Assembly (NCBI GenBank): GCA_050329415.1
Contig: JBHJOS010000121.1
Coordinates: forward strand, 1 to 21,105
Reading direction: 5' to 3'
Source of the DNA: JANNOG01 sp050329415
Lineage (GTDB): Bacteria; Actinomycetota; Actinomycetes; Actinomycetales; JBBAYJ01
DNA length: 21,105 bases
Below are positions 13,506-19,713 of this stretch, in pieces. A model generated the notes under the pieces. The model saw only the letters and a list, made by a program, of their open reading frames with translations. It searched no databases and was not told the origin of the DNA. The translations under genes and the position numbers were made by a program. Numbering within the stretch: position 1 is the first letter of the stretch; each line of letters begins with the position of its first letter.

Positions 13506-14358
13506 CCCGCTGCGACTGCGACTCGACCTCCAGTACGACGGCGGCGCGTTTCACGGCTGGGCCGTCCAGCCGGGGCTGCGCACCGTCGCGGACACCCTGA
13601 CCGAGGCCCTCGCCAGGGTGCTCCGGGTCGAGGCGGCCGACCTGGCCGTGGTCGTCGCCGGCCGCACCGACGCCGGGGTCCACGCCCTGGGTCAGGTCTG
13701 CCATGTCGACCTGCCCCGGGGCGTGGACCCACCCGCCCCGGACGTCCTCGTGCGCCGGCTGCGAGGCGTCCTGCCCGCCGACGTCCGGGTGACGTCGGTC
13801 GGCTCGGCGCCGCCCGGGTTCGACGCCCGGTTCTCGGCGCTGCGCCGGGAGTACCGCTACCTGCTCAGCGACGAGCCGTCCGGCGTGTCGCCGCTGCGCC
13901 GCCACGAGGCGGTCGCCCACTCCCGGCCACTGGCGGTGGCTCGCATGACGCAGGCCTCCCGCCCGCTGCTGGGGCTGCACGACTTCGCCGCCTTCTGCCG
14001 TCGCCGCACGTCGCCGTCCGGTGAGTCCTCGACCGTGCGGGCGCTGGAGGAGTTGTCCTGGGCGCGCGACGCCGACGGGACCGTGCGCGCCCGCGTGGTC
14101 GCCGACGCCTTCTGCCACTCCATGGTCCGCGCGCTCGTCGGGTGCCTGGTGACGGTCGGGGACGGCCGCCGCCCCCCCGACTGGCCCGCGGCGGTCTTGG
14201 CCGCGCGCCGTCGGGATCCCGCCGTCACGGTCGCGCCCGCCCACGGGCTCGCTCTGGTCGCGGTCGCCTACCCGCCCGACGAGGAGCTCGCCGCCCGGGC
14301 GGCGGCCGCTCGTGCGGTCCGGCGCATCCCCGGCCAGGACGACGCGGGCGACGACTGA
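13447..14358 (+). CDS. truA: tRNA pseudouridine(38-40) synthase TruA
   Basis: 303 residues if read from ATG 13447. It isomerises uridines 38-40 in the tRNA anticodon arm. The core starts LRLRLDLQYDGGAFHGWAVQP, and the catalytic aspartate is in AGRTDAGVHALGQV (D75 in this numbering). Also visible are FSALRREYRYLL, HDFAAFCRR and the C-terminal FCHSMVRALVGCLVTVGDG. The start is uncertain. ATG 13447 lies 59 bases inside rplQ without a clear binding site, and the first 20 residues are Arg/Pro-rich with no homology; the fold begins just after the rplQ stop, where the nearest possible start would be CTG 13510. rpoA-rplQ-truA is the usual actinobacterial order. Confidence 0.93.
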   Translation: MNQRRAPPAPRARPSRRRPDPLRLRLDLQYDGGAFHGWAVQPGLRTVADTLTEALARVLRVEAADLAVVVAGRTDAGVHALGQVCHVDLPRGVDPPAPDVLVRRLRGVLPADVRVTSVGSAPPGFDARFSALRREYRYLLSDEPSGVSPLRRHEAVAHSRPLAVARMTQASRPLLGLHDFAAFCRRRTSPSGESSTVRALEELSWARDADGTVRARVVADAFCHSMVRALVGCLVTVGDGRRPPDWPAAVLAARRRDPAVTVAPAHGLALVAVAYPPDEELAARAAAARAVRRIPGQDDAGDD

Positions 14359-14362
14359 GCCG

Positions 14363-14382
14363 GTCGCGGGCCCGGGCGCGAC
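14363..14382 (+). terminator. Candidate hairpin terminator after truA
   Basis: GTCGCG, loop GGCCCGGG, CGCGAC, beginning four bases after the truA stop. It is a 6-bp GC-only-plus-AT stem without a T-tract, at the expected end of the alpha-operon transcript and 44 bases before the next gene. Modest support. Confidence 0.4.
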
Positions 14383-14413
14383 GCCCCGGCTGGCGGTGGG
14401 CCCGACGCTTTGT

Positions 14414-14419
14414 CATGGT
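14414..14419 (+). promoter_or_regulatory. Candidate -10 box of a leaderless DUF5709-like transcript
   Basis: CATGGT keeps the A and final T of the actinobacterial TANNNT box and ends six bases before ATG 14426, so transcription would begin at or next to the start codon. No clear Shine-Dalgarno sequence precedes the ATG, which suits leaderless initiation. No -35 was recognised. Confidence 0.3.
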
Positions 14420-14425
14420 GCGGGT

Positions 14426-14878
14426 ATGACCGTTCCCGGCGACCCCGCCCCCGACGCCGTCTTCGAGTACGGCCGTGACGACCGCGACGACGACGGCGTC
14501 CTCGACCTCGAGCAGGCCATGGGGGCCGAGGCCGAGGCGCTGCTCGCCGACGGGTGGTCGCCCCCGGACGGGCCGAGCGGCGTCGACGAGCACGGCACCA
14601 CCGTCGACGAGCAGCGGGCCGGAGAGCGACTGGACGACCGGGAGCTGCGCACCCTGCCCGAGGCGTGGTCCGACCCGGACGCCGACCCGGTCCCGGTCCA
14701 CCGGCTCGTCGACCTCGACGAGGGCGGGCCGGTGGACACCGAGGCCGATCTGGTCGCGCGCGAGGCCGTCGGGGACGGCGACCTCTCGGCCGAGGAGGCG
14801 GCCATCCACCGCATCGACCCGGACCCTGGGTACGACAGCGACCGCGGCACCGTGGACGACGGCGCCACCAACGCCTGA
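14426..14878 (+). CDS. Small acidic DUF5709-like protein of unknown function
   Basis: 150 residues from ATG 14426, strongly acidic, with no membrane span, signal peptide or cysteine cluster. The arrangement resembles the DUF5709 family of actinobacteria: an N-terminal DDGVLDLEQA, then LLADGWSPPDGPSGVDEHGTTVDEQRAGERLDDRELRTLPE (the SPPDRP-G-D-WGTT-EQ-GE-LD-RL pattern), and a C-terminal DPDPGYDSDRG. The family has no established function that I know of. The frame is open to 14312, but the upstream part looks non-coding. It is a separate transcription unit between truA and the rplM promoter region. The family assignment is by eye and moderately certain; the coding call is firmer. Confidence 0.75.
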   Translation: MTVPGDPAPDAVFEYGRDDRDDDGVLDLEQAMGAEAEALLADGWSPPDGPSGVDEHGTTVDEQRAGERLDDRELRTLPEAWSDPDADPVPVHRLVDLDEGGPVDTEADLVAREAVGDGDLSAEEAAIHRIDPDPGYDSDRGTVDDGATNA

Positions 14879-14900
14879 CCGGCTGCGCGCCGGTCCCCTC

Positions 14901-14960
14901 TGCTCCCCTCCGCACCCTTCTGCTCCCCTCCGCGACCTTCTGCTCCCCTCCGCGATTGCC
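14901..14960 (+). repeat. 20-bp tandem repeat, three units
   Basis: Three consecutive 20-bp units at 14901, 14921 and 14941 share TGCTCCCCTCCGC. Units 1 and 2 differ at two positions, and unit 3 diverges only in its last bases, where it runs into the large inverted repeat that follows. A partial unit (TCCCCTC) precedes at 14894-14900. It lies 22 bases after the DUF5709-like stop. The repeats are contiguous with no unique spacers, so this is not a CRISPR array. Confidence 0.85.
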
Positions 14961-15011
14961 GCCACTCGCCGACGGTCGAGCCCGATCGCGTCGGCGAGTG
15001 GCGGCAATCGC
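14952..15011 (+). repeat. 60-bp palindromic element with perfect 23-bp arms
   Basis: Arm 1 (14952-14974, beginning GCGATTGCCGCCACTCGCC) is the exact reverse complement of arm 2 (14989-15011, ending GGCGAGTGGCGGCAATCGC), around a 14-base centre. Beyond the arms the flanks are partly complementary (CTCCCCTCC against GGAAGAGGGG, with a bulge). It lies between the DUF5709-like gene and the rplM promoter, whose -35 starts 19 bases downstream. It could be a dispersed palindromic (REP-like) element, a strong terminator or both. No T-tract is present. Confidence 0.85.
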
Positions 15012-15030
15012 AGCGGAAGAGGGGGGCGCT

Positions 15031-15060
15031 TTGACCGGGGGGCCTGGCGGCACGTAGCCT
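15031..15060 (+). promoter_or_regulatory. Promoter of rplM-rpsI
   Basis: TTGACC (15031-15036) and TAGCCT (15055-15060) are separated by 18 bases, a good match to housekeeping-sigma promoters of actinobacteria. Transcription would start near 15066, giving a leader of about 90 bases before the rplM GTG. It is the clearest promoter in the window. Confidence 0.7.
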
Positions 15061-15062
15061 GT

Positions 15063-15149
15063 GAGGTCGTTGCGCTGTCCTCGGGGGCGGCGCGTGGCCC
15101 TGTCGCCGTTCGCGCCGCGGGCCCATCGACCGAGACGACCTCTGAGGAC
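15063..15149 (+). promoter_or_regulatory. Candidate structured leader (possible pseudoknot) of rplM
   Basis: Three perfect complementarities are present. GAGGTCGT (15063-15070) pairs ACGACCTC (15135-15142). Inside it, GCGGCGCG (15087-15094) pairs CGCGCCGC (15111-15118). GTCCTC (15077-15082) pairs GAGGAC (15144-15149), the ribosome binding site of rplM. The first and third pairings cross, so together they make a pseudoknot that would hide the binding site. Caveat: with the start site near 15066, the first three or four bases of helix 1 would not be transcribed. Confidence 0.45.
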
Positions 15150-15154
15150 GACGC

Positions 15155-15604
15155 GTGCGCACCTTCAGCCCCAAGCCCGGCGACATCCAGCGCCAGTGGT
15201 ACGTCATCGACGCCACGGACGTCGTGCTCGGCCGGCTCGCCAGCCACACCGCCCAGCTGCTGCGGGGCAAGCACAAGCCCGTGTTCGCGCCGCACGTCGA
15301 CACCGGCGACTTCGTCATCATCATCAACGCCGACAAGGTGGCCCTCACCGGATCGAAGCGTGAGCAGAAGGTGGCCTACCGCCACTCGGGATACCCGGGC
15401 GGCCTGCGCGGCGTGCGGTACACCGAGCTGCTCGCCACGCGGCCCGTCGCGGCCGTCGAGAAGGCCGTCGTCGGCATGCTGCCCAAGAACTCGCTGGGCA
15501 GGGCCGTGCGGCGCAAGCTCAAGGTCTACGCCGGCCCCGATCACCCGCACGGCGCCCAGCGCCCCGTCCCGTACACCATCTCGCAGGTCGCGCAGCCGGT
15601 CTGA
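15155..15604 (+). CDS. rplM: 50S ribosomal protein L13
   Basis: 149 residues, the usual length, from a GTG six bases after GAGGA (15144-15148). Signatures: MRTFSPKPGDIQRQWYVIDATDVVLGRLAS, LLRGKHKP, GDFVIIINADKVALTGSK, YRHSGYPGGLR and the GMLPKNSLGRAVRRKLKVYAG loop. L13 is an early 50S assembly protein. It has its own promoter and a foldable leader; in other bacteria L13-S9 is known to be feedback-regulated. rpsI follows 34 bases downstream in the same transcript. Confidence 0.98.
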   Translation: MRTFSPKPGDIQRQWYVIDATDVVLGRLASHTAQLLRGKHKPVFAPHVDTGDFVIIINADKVALTGSKREQKVAYRHSGYPGGLRGVRYTELLATRPVAAVEKAVVGMLPKNSLGRAVRRKLKVYAGPDHPHGAQRPVPYTISQVAQPV

Positions 15605-15638
15605 CACCGCGCGCTGACCGAGAGTTTCGAGGAGACCT

Positions 15639-16139
15639 GTGACCGATACCGCCACGCCCGTGGACGTCGAGCCCGACAACCCGGGGGAGTTCTCCGGGTC
15701 GTACACGACCGAGACCGCCGTCGAGGTCAACAACAGCGGTCGCAGCATTACCGCACCCGGCTACGGAACCGGTCGCCGCAAGGAGGCCGTGGCCCGGGTT
15801 CGCCTCGTCCCCGGCACCGGGCAGTGGCGCATCAACGGCCGCACACTCGGTGACTACTTCCCCAACAAGGTGCACCAGCAGCTGGTCAGCGACCCGTTCA
15901 AGGTGACCGGCACCGAATCCCGGTTCGACGTCATCGCCCGGATCACGGGCGGCGGAGTGTCGGGACAGGCGGGCGCGCTGCGCCTCGGGGTCGCCCGGGC
16001 TCTCAACGGCATCGACGTCGAGGCCAACCGGGGGTCGCTCAAGAAGGCCGGCTTCCTCACCCGGGACGCCCGCGCCATCGAGCGCAAGAAGGCCGGCCTC
16101 AAGAAGGCCCGCAAGGCGCCGCAGTACAGCAAGCGCTGA
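15639..16139 (+). CDS. rpsI: 30S ribosomal protein S9 with acidic N-terminal extension
   Basis: 166 residues from a GTG preceded by GAGGAGA (15625-15631). The S9 core starts near residue 41 (GYGTGRRKEAVARVRLVPGTG), continues through ITGGGVSGQAGALRLGVARAL and ends LKKARKAPQYSKR, the invariant C-terminus that reaches the P-site tRNA anticodon. The first 40 residues are an acidic, probably disordered extension, as in many actinobacteria. Co-transcription with rplM is the general rule. glmM starts 11 bases after the stop, so it may be read through. Confidence 0.97.
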   Translation: MTDTATPVDVEPDNPGEFSGSYTTETAVEVNNSGRSITAPGYGTGRRKEAVARVRLVPGTGQWRINGRTLGDYFPNKVHQQLVSDPFKVTGTESRFDVIARITGGGVSGQAGALRLGVARALNGIDVEANRGSLKKAGFLTRDARAIERKKAGLKKARKAPQYSKR

Positions 16140-16150
16140 CGGCGGCGGGT

Positions 16151-16195
16151 GTGCCGTCCCCGACCGTGCCGTCCCCGACCGTGCCGCCCCCGACC
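16151..16195 (+). repeat. 15-bp tandem repeat spanning the glmM start
   Basis: GTGCCGTCCCCGACC occurs at 16151-16165 and 16166-16180, and with one change at 16181-16195; a degenerate fourth unit begins GCGCCG. Because 15 is a multiple of three, each unit offers an in-frame GTG, and the encoded peptide repeats (V/M)PSPT. Confidence 0.9.
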
Positions 16196-17587
16196 GCGCC
16201 GTCGCACACCCCGCGGCTGTTCGGCACGGACGGCGTCCGAGGCCTGGCCAACCGCGACGTCACCGCCGAGCTGGCCCTCGATCTCGCGGTGTCCGCGGCG
16301 CACGTGCTGGGCGAGGTGTCGGGTCGCGGCGGGCGCTCCGGGCGGCGCCCTCGCGCCGTCATCGCTCGCGACCCCCGGGCATCCGGGGAGTTCCTCTCGG
16401 CCGCAGTGGTTGCCGGGTTGGCGAGTGCCGGCATGGACGTCGATGACGCCGGTGTCCTGCCGACCCCCGGGCTGGCTCACGTCGTGGCGTCGCGGGCGGA
16501 CGTGGACCTCGGCGTCATGCTGTCCGCGTCGCACAACGCGATGCCGGACAACGGGATCAAGTTCTTCGACCGGACCGGCGCGAAGCTGCCGGACGAGATC
16601 GAGGACGCCATCGCCTCCCGGCTCCGCGAGCCGTGGGACCGGCCCGTCGGGCACGCCGTGGGCCGGGTGCGGGTCTCCCCGGAGTGCCTCGGTGAGTACG
16701 TCGACCACCTCGTCGCGACCCTCACCCAGGTGAGCTCGGCGGCGCGCCCGCTGGACGGCCTGCGCGTCGTCGTCGACTGCGCCCACGGTGCGGCGTCCGA
16801 GGCGGCCCCGGCCGCGCTGGCCGCCGCCGGGGCGGACGTCGTCGTCATCGGAGCCGAGCCGGACGGCTGGAACATCAACGACGGCTACGGCTCCACCCAC
16901 CTGGAGCGGCTGCGGGAGGCCGTCCTCACCACCGGCGCCGACGCCGGGGTGGCCCATGACGGCGACGCCGACCGGTGCCTCGCGGTCGACGAGCGGGGCC
17001 GGACCGTCGACGGCGACCGGCTCCTCGCCGTGCTGGCCCTGGCGCTCGACGAGCGCGGGTGGCTGCCGACCCGAACCGTCGTCACCACCGTCATGAGCAA
17101 CATCGGGCTGGGGCTCGCGCTGGCCGAACAGGGCATCCGGGTCGTGCGCACGGCGGTCGGCGACCGCTACGTCCTCGAGGCGATGCGGGCCGGTGGCCAC
17201 GTGCTGGGTGGCGAGCAGTCCGGCCACGTCATCATGCTCGATCACGCGACGACCGGGGACGGCATCCTCACCGCGCTGCACGTCCTGGCGCGGATGACCG
17301 AGACCGGTCGGCCCCTGTCGCGGCTCGCCGGGGTCATGACCCGCTACCCGCAGGTCCTCGTCAATGTGCGCGGCGTCGACAAGGGCCGGGCCGGCACCGA
17401 CCCGGAGGTCGCGCGGGCCGTCGCCGCCGTCGAGTCCGAGCTGGGGGAGCGGGGCCGGGTCCTGTTGCGGGCCTCGGGAACCGAGCCGGTGGTCCGCGTC
17501 ATGGTGGAGGCCCCGGACGAGGCCACGGCCCGGGAGGCCGCGGACCGGCTGGCTGCCGTCGTGGCGGAACGCCTGACCATCGCCTGA
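16151..17587 (+). CDS. glmM: Phosphoglucosamine mutase
   Basis: 478 residues from the first GTG; converts glucosamine-6-phosphate to glucosamine-1-phosphate for UDP-GlcNAc and peptidoglycan synthesis. The four domains have their signatures: RLFGTDGVRGLAN (22-34), the active-site SASHNAMPDNGIKFF (phosphoserine S127), the metal-binding HDGDADRC, GGEQSGHVI, and the phosphate-binding RASGTEPVVRVMVEA. The start is ambiguous among GTG 16151, 16166 and 16181, all in a tandem repeat and none with a good binding site; only the first 5-20 residues are affected, and homology starts near residue 21. It follows rpsI by 11 bases, the conserved actinobacterial rplM-rpsI-glmM order. Confidence 0.95.
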   Translation: MPSPTVPSPTVPPPTAPSHTPRLFGTDGVRGLANRDVTAELALDLAVSAAHVLGEVSGRGGRSGRRPRAVIARDPRASGEFLSAAVVAGLASAGMDVDDAGVLPTPGLAHVVASRADVDLGVMLSASHNAMPDNGIKFFDRTGAKLPDEIEDAIASRLREPWDRPVGHAVGRVRVSPECLGEYVDHLVATLTQVSSAARPLDGLRVVVDCAHGAASEAAPAALAAAGADVVVIGAEPDGWNINDGYGSTHLERLREAVLTTGADAGVAHDGDADRCLAVDERGRTVDGDRLLAVLALALDERGWLPTRTVVTTVMSNIGLGLALAEQGIRVVRTAVGDRYVLEAMRAGGHVLGGEQSGHVIMLDHATTGDGILTALHVLARMTETGRPLSRLAGVMTRYPQVLVNVRGVDKGRAGTDPEVARAVAAVESELGERGRVLLRASGTEPVVRVMVEAPDEATAREAADRLAAVVAERLTIA

Positions 17588-17616
17588 CCGCGACCGCGAC
17601 CGCGACCGCGACCGCG
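17587..17616 (+). repeat. Hexanucleotide tandem repeat between convergent genes
   Basis: ACCGCG is repeated five times without error, starting at the last base of the glmM stop and filling most of the 39-base gap before the end of coaA on the other strand. No convincing terminator stem was seen in this gap, although GACC/GGTC pairing around 17610-17629 is possible. Confidence 0.85.
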
Positions 17617-17626
17617 GCGTCCCCGG

Positions 17627-18640
17627 TCAGAGCTTGCGCAGCAGCACCCGCTGGACGGCGTGGTCGGGTCCCTTGCCCAGCACGAGCCGGGCCCGGCCAC
17701 GCGTCGGGCGGACGTTCTCGACCAGGTTCGGCTCGTTGATGTCGGCCCAGATCCGCCGGGCGGTCCGGACCGCCTCGGCGTCGGACAGCCCGGCGTAGCG
17801 ATGGAAGTACGACTCGGGCCGGGCGAAGGCGGTCCGCCGCAGCTGGAGGAACCGGTCGACGTACCATTGGCGGATGTCCTCGGTCCGGGCGTCGACGTAG
17901 ATGCTGAAGTCGAAGTAGTCGCTGACCGCCACGCCCTGGAGGCCGTCGGCGCGGACCCGGGCCGGCTGCAGCACGTTGAGCCCCTCGACGATCAGGACGT
18001 CGGGCAGCCGGACCGTGACGTGGGCGTCCGGGACGATGTCGTACGTCAGGTGGGAGTACACCGGGGCGCGCACCGAGGCGGCGCCGGACTTCACGGCCGC
18101 GACGAAGCGCAGCAGCGCCCGGCGGTCGTAGGACTCCGGAAAGCCCTTGCGCTCGAGCAGCCCCCGCCGTTCCAGCTCGGCGTTCGGCAGCAGGAACCCG
18201 TCGGTGGTCACCAGCTCGACCCGCGGGTGGTCGGGCCACCGGGACAGCAGCTCCCGCAGGATCCGGGCGGTCGTCGACTTGCCCACGGCGACCGAACCGG
18301 CGATGCCGACGACGAACGGGGTGCGGGTGAGCCGCTCACCCAGGAACGTCGACGTCGCGGCCCGAAGGCTCGCGCTGGCGCCCACGTACAGGTTGAGCAG
18401 CCGGGACAGCGGCAGGTAGACCGTGCGGACCTCCTCGAGGTCGACCCGCTCGCCGAGCCCGCGCACCCGGGCGAGATCCGCCTCGCCGAGGGTCAGCGGC
18501 GTGGTGTCCCGTAGCTGGCTCCAGGCCGCGCGGTCGTACTCGACGAACGGCGACTCGGCCGCCGACGGACCGGGACGGGGACCACCGCGCACCGGCGGCC
18601 CCGCAGGCGCGGCGATGCCGGGGGGGCGGGTTCGTGCCAT
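17627..18640 (-). CDS. coaA: Pantothenate kinase, type I (bacterial CoaA)
   Basis: 337 residues on the minus strand from ATG at 18640 (MARTRPPG); another ATG at 18649 adds three residues. It phosphorylates pantothenate with ATP, the first and usually rate-limiting step of coenzyme A synthesis. The P-loop is GIAGSVAVGKST (about 112-123). Other type I landmarks are VELVTTDGFLLPN, KGFPESYDRRALLRF, YSHLTYDIVPD, LIVEGLNVLQP, DYFDFSIYVDA and the C-terminal INEPNLVENVRPTRGRARLVL. The first 30 residues are a Pro/Gly-rich extension before FVEYDRAAW. It converges on glmM and diverges from the ABC genes. Confidence 0.95.
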   Translation of the reverse strand: MARTRPPGIAAPAGPPVRGGPRPGPSAAESPFVEYDRAAWSQLRDTTPLTLGEADLARVRGLGERVDLEEVRTVYLPLSRLLNLYVGASASLRAATSTFLGERLTRTPFVVGIAGSVAVGKSTTARILRELLSRWPDHPRVELVTTDGFLLPNAELERRGLLERKGFPESYDRRALLRFVAAVKSGAASVRAPVYSHLTYDIVPDAHVTVRLPDVLIVEGLNVLQPARVRADGLQGVAVSDYFDFSIYVDARTEDIRQWYVDRFLQLRRTAFARPESYFHRYAGLSDAEAVRTARRIWADINEPNLVENVRPTRGRARLVLGKGPDHAVQRVLLRKL

Positions 18641-18669
18641 CCCCCCCATCCTGCCCCCAGCCAGCCCCA

Positions 18670-18690
18670 GCGCTCGTCGGCGGCGAGCGC
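18670..18690 (+). repeat. Inverted repeat in the coaA/ABC divergent gap
   Basis: GCGCTCG (18670-18676), 7-base centre, CGAGCGC (18684-18690) in the 89-bp region between the divergent coaA and ABC genes. It could be an operator dyad acting on either gene or a chance GC-rich palindrome. No AT-rich promoter box was recognised for coaA. Confidence 0.35.
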
Positions 18691-18716
18691 CCGCGCATCC
18701 GGGCCGCCGGGGGCTC

Positions 18717-18722
18717 TACGGT
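18717..18722 (+). promoter_or_regulatory. Candidate leaderless promoter -10 for the ABC module
   Basis: TACGGT fits the actinobacterial TANNNT box and ends seven bases before ATG 18730, so transcription would begin at the A of the start codon. The absence of a Shine-Dalgarno sequence agrees with a leaderless mRNA. No -35 was recognised. Confidence 0.5.
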
Positions 18723-18729
18723 CGTGACC

Positions 18730-19713
18730 ATGAGTCCCACCCCGGCCGTAGCCGGACCTCCGCAGGGGCCCGTGGTCGCCACCCGCGGACTGACGAAGCG
18801 CTACGGCCCGGTGACGGCGCTCTCGGAGCTCGACATCGACGTCCCGCCCGGGGTCACCGGCCTGGTGGGCGCCAACGGCGCCGGCAAGTCCACGCTCGTC
18901 CGGATGCTCCTCGGCCTGTTGCCCGCCACGTCGGGCGACGCCCGGGTGCTCGGCCTCGACGTCGCGACGGACGGGGCGATGATCCGCCGCCGGGTCGGGT
19001 ACATGCCGGAGCACGACCCGCTGCCGCCCGACGTCACCGCCACCGAGTTCGTCGTCCACATGGCCCGGATGTCCGGCCTGCCGCACGACGCCGCCCGGGA
19101 ACGGGCCGCCGACACCCTGCGCCAGGTCGGCCTGTTCGAGGCCCGGTACCGGGCGATCGGCGGCTACTCCACCGGCATGCGCCAGCGGGTCCGCCTCGCG
19201 CAGGCGATCGTCCACGACCCGGACCTGGTCCTGCTCGACGAGCCCACCAACGGCCTGGATCCCGCCGGGCGGGACCACATGCTCGCGCTGGTGCGCCGGA
19301 TCGGGGCCGACTTCGGGATCTCTGTCCTGGTGACGTCGCACCTGCTGGGCGAACTCGAGCGGATCAGCGACCACGTCGTCGTCATCGACGGCGGCCGCCT
19401 GGTCCGCTCGACCACCACGGCCGACGCCCTCGGCCCGGGGGCGGTGTTCGTCGTCGAGGTGACCGGGGACTCCGCAGGTGCCGACGCGGTCGCGGCGGCC
19501 CTCACCACGGCCGGCCTGCGGGCCGCGCGGCGGGGCCGGGTCGTCGAGGTCGACCTCGCCGGCGGCACGGACCCCGACACGGCCTGCGACGCGGTCCGGG
19601 ACCGGGTGGCCGGCCTCGGCCTCGGCCTGGTCCGCCTGGAACGGCGCCGGCACCGGCTGTCCGAGATCTTCGCCGCGCCCGCGGCGGCACAACCCGTGGG
19701 GGTGGGGGCATGA
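18730..19713 (+). CDS. ABC transporter ATP-binding protein
   Basis: 327 residues from ATG 18730. Nucleotide-binding domain landmarks: VVATRGLTKRYGPVTAL, Walker A GANGAGKST (47-55), Q-loop-like VGYMPEHDPLP, signature YSTGMRQR (about 148-155), Walker B LVLLDEPTNGLDP (about 167-179) and switch histidine in VLVTSHLLGE. A C-terminal region of about 100 residues follows, as in CcmA/NatA/DrrA-type ABC-2 ATPases. It overlaps the membrane gene by four bases (ATGA), so the two form one transporter. The substrate is unknown. An upstream in-frame open stretch from 18634 has no homology and is not used. Confidence 0.93.
   Translation: MSPTPAVAGPPQGPVVATRGLTKRYGPVTALSELDIDVPPGVTGLVGANGAGKSTLVRMLLGLLPATSGDARVLGLDVATDGAMIRRRVGYMPEHDPLPPDVTATEFVVHMARMSGLPHDAARERAADTLRQVGLFEARYRAIGGYSTGMRQRVRLAQAIVHDPDLVLLDEPTNGLDPAGRDHMLALVRRIGADFGISVLVTSHLLGELERISDHVVVIDGGRLVRSTTTADALGPGAVFVVEVTGDSAGADAVAAALTTAGLRAARRGRVVEVDLAGGTDPDTACDAVRDRVAGLGLGLVRLERRRHRLSEIFAAPAAAQPVGVGA

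Noticed and set aside
14901..14960. CRISPR-like repeat array
   Set aside because: Units are contiguous at a 20-bp period with no unique spacers and no cas genes nearby.
14225..15748. Minus-strand open frame of 507 codons over truA, the DUF5709-like gene and rplM
   Set aside because: It crosses three supported plus-strand genes, a palindrome and a promoter; the translation is low complexity and has no domain.
18423..19709. Plus-strand 5' part of a 731-codon frame that contains the ABC permease
   Set aside because: Only the part from ATG 19710 is membrane-like and homologous. The upstream part is an Arg/Pro/Gly shadow of coaA and the ATPase in another frame, so this is not a fusion protein.
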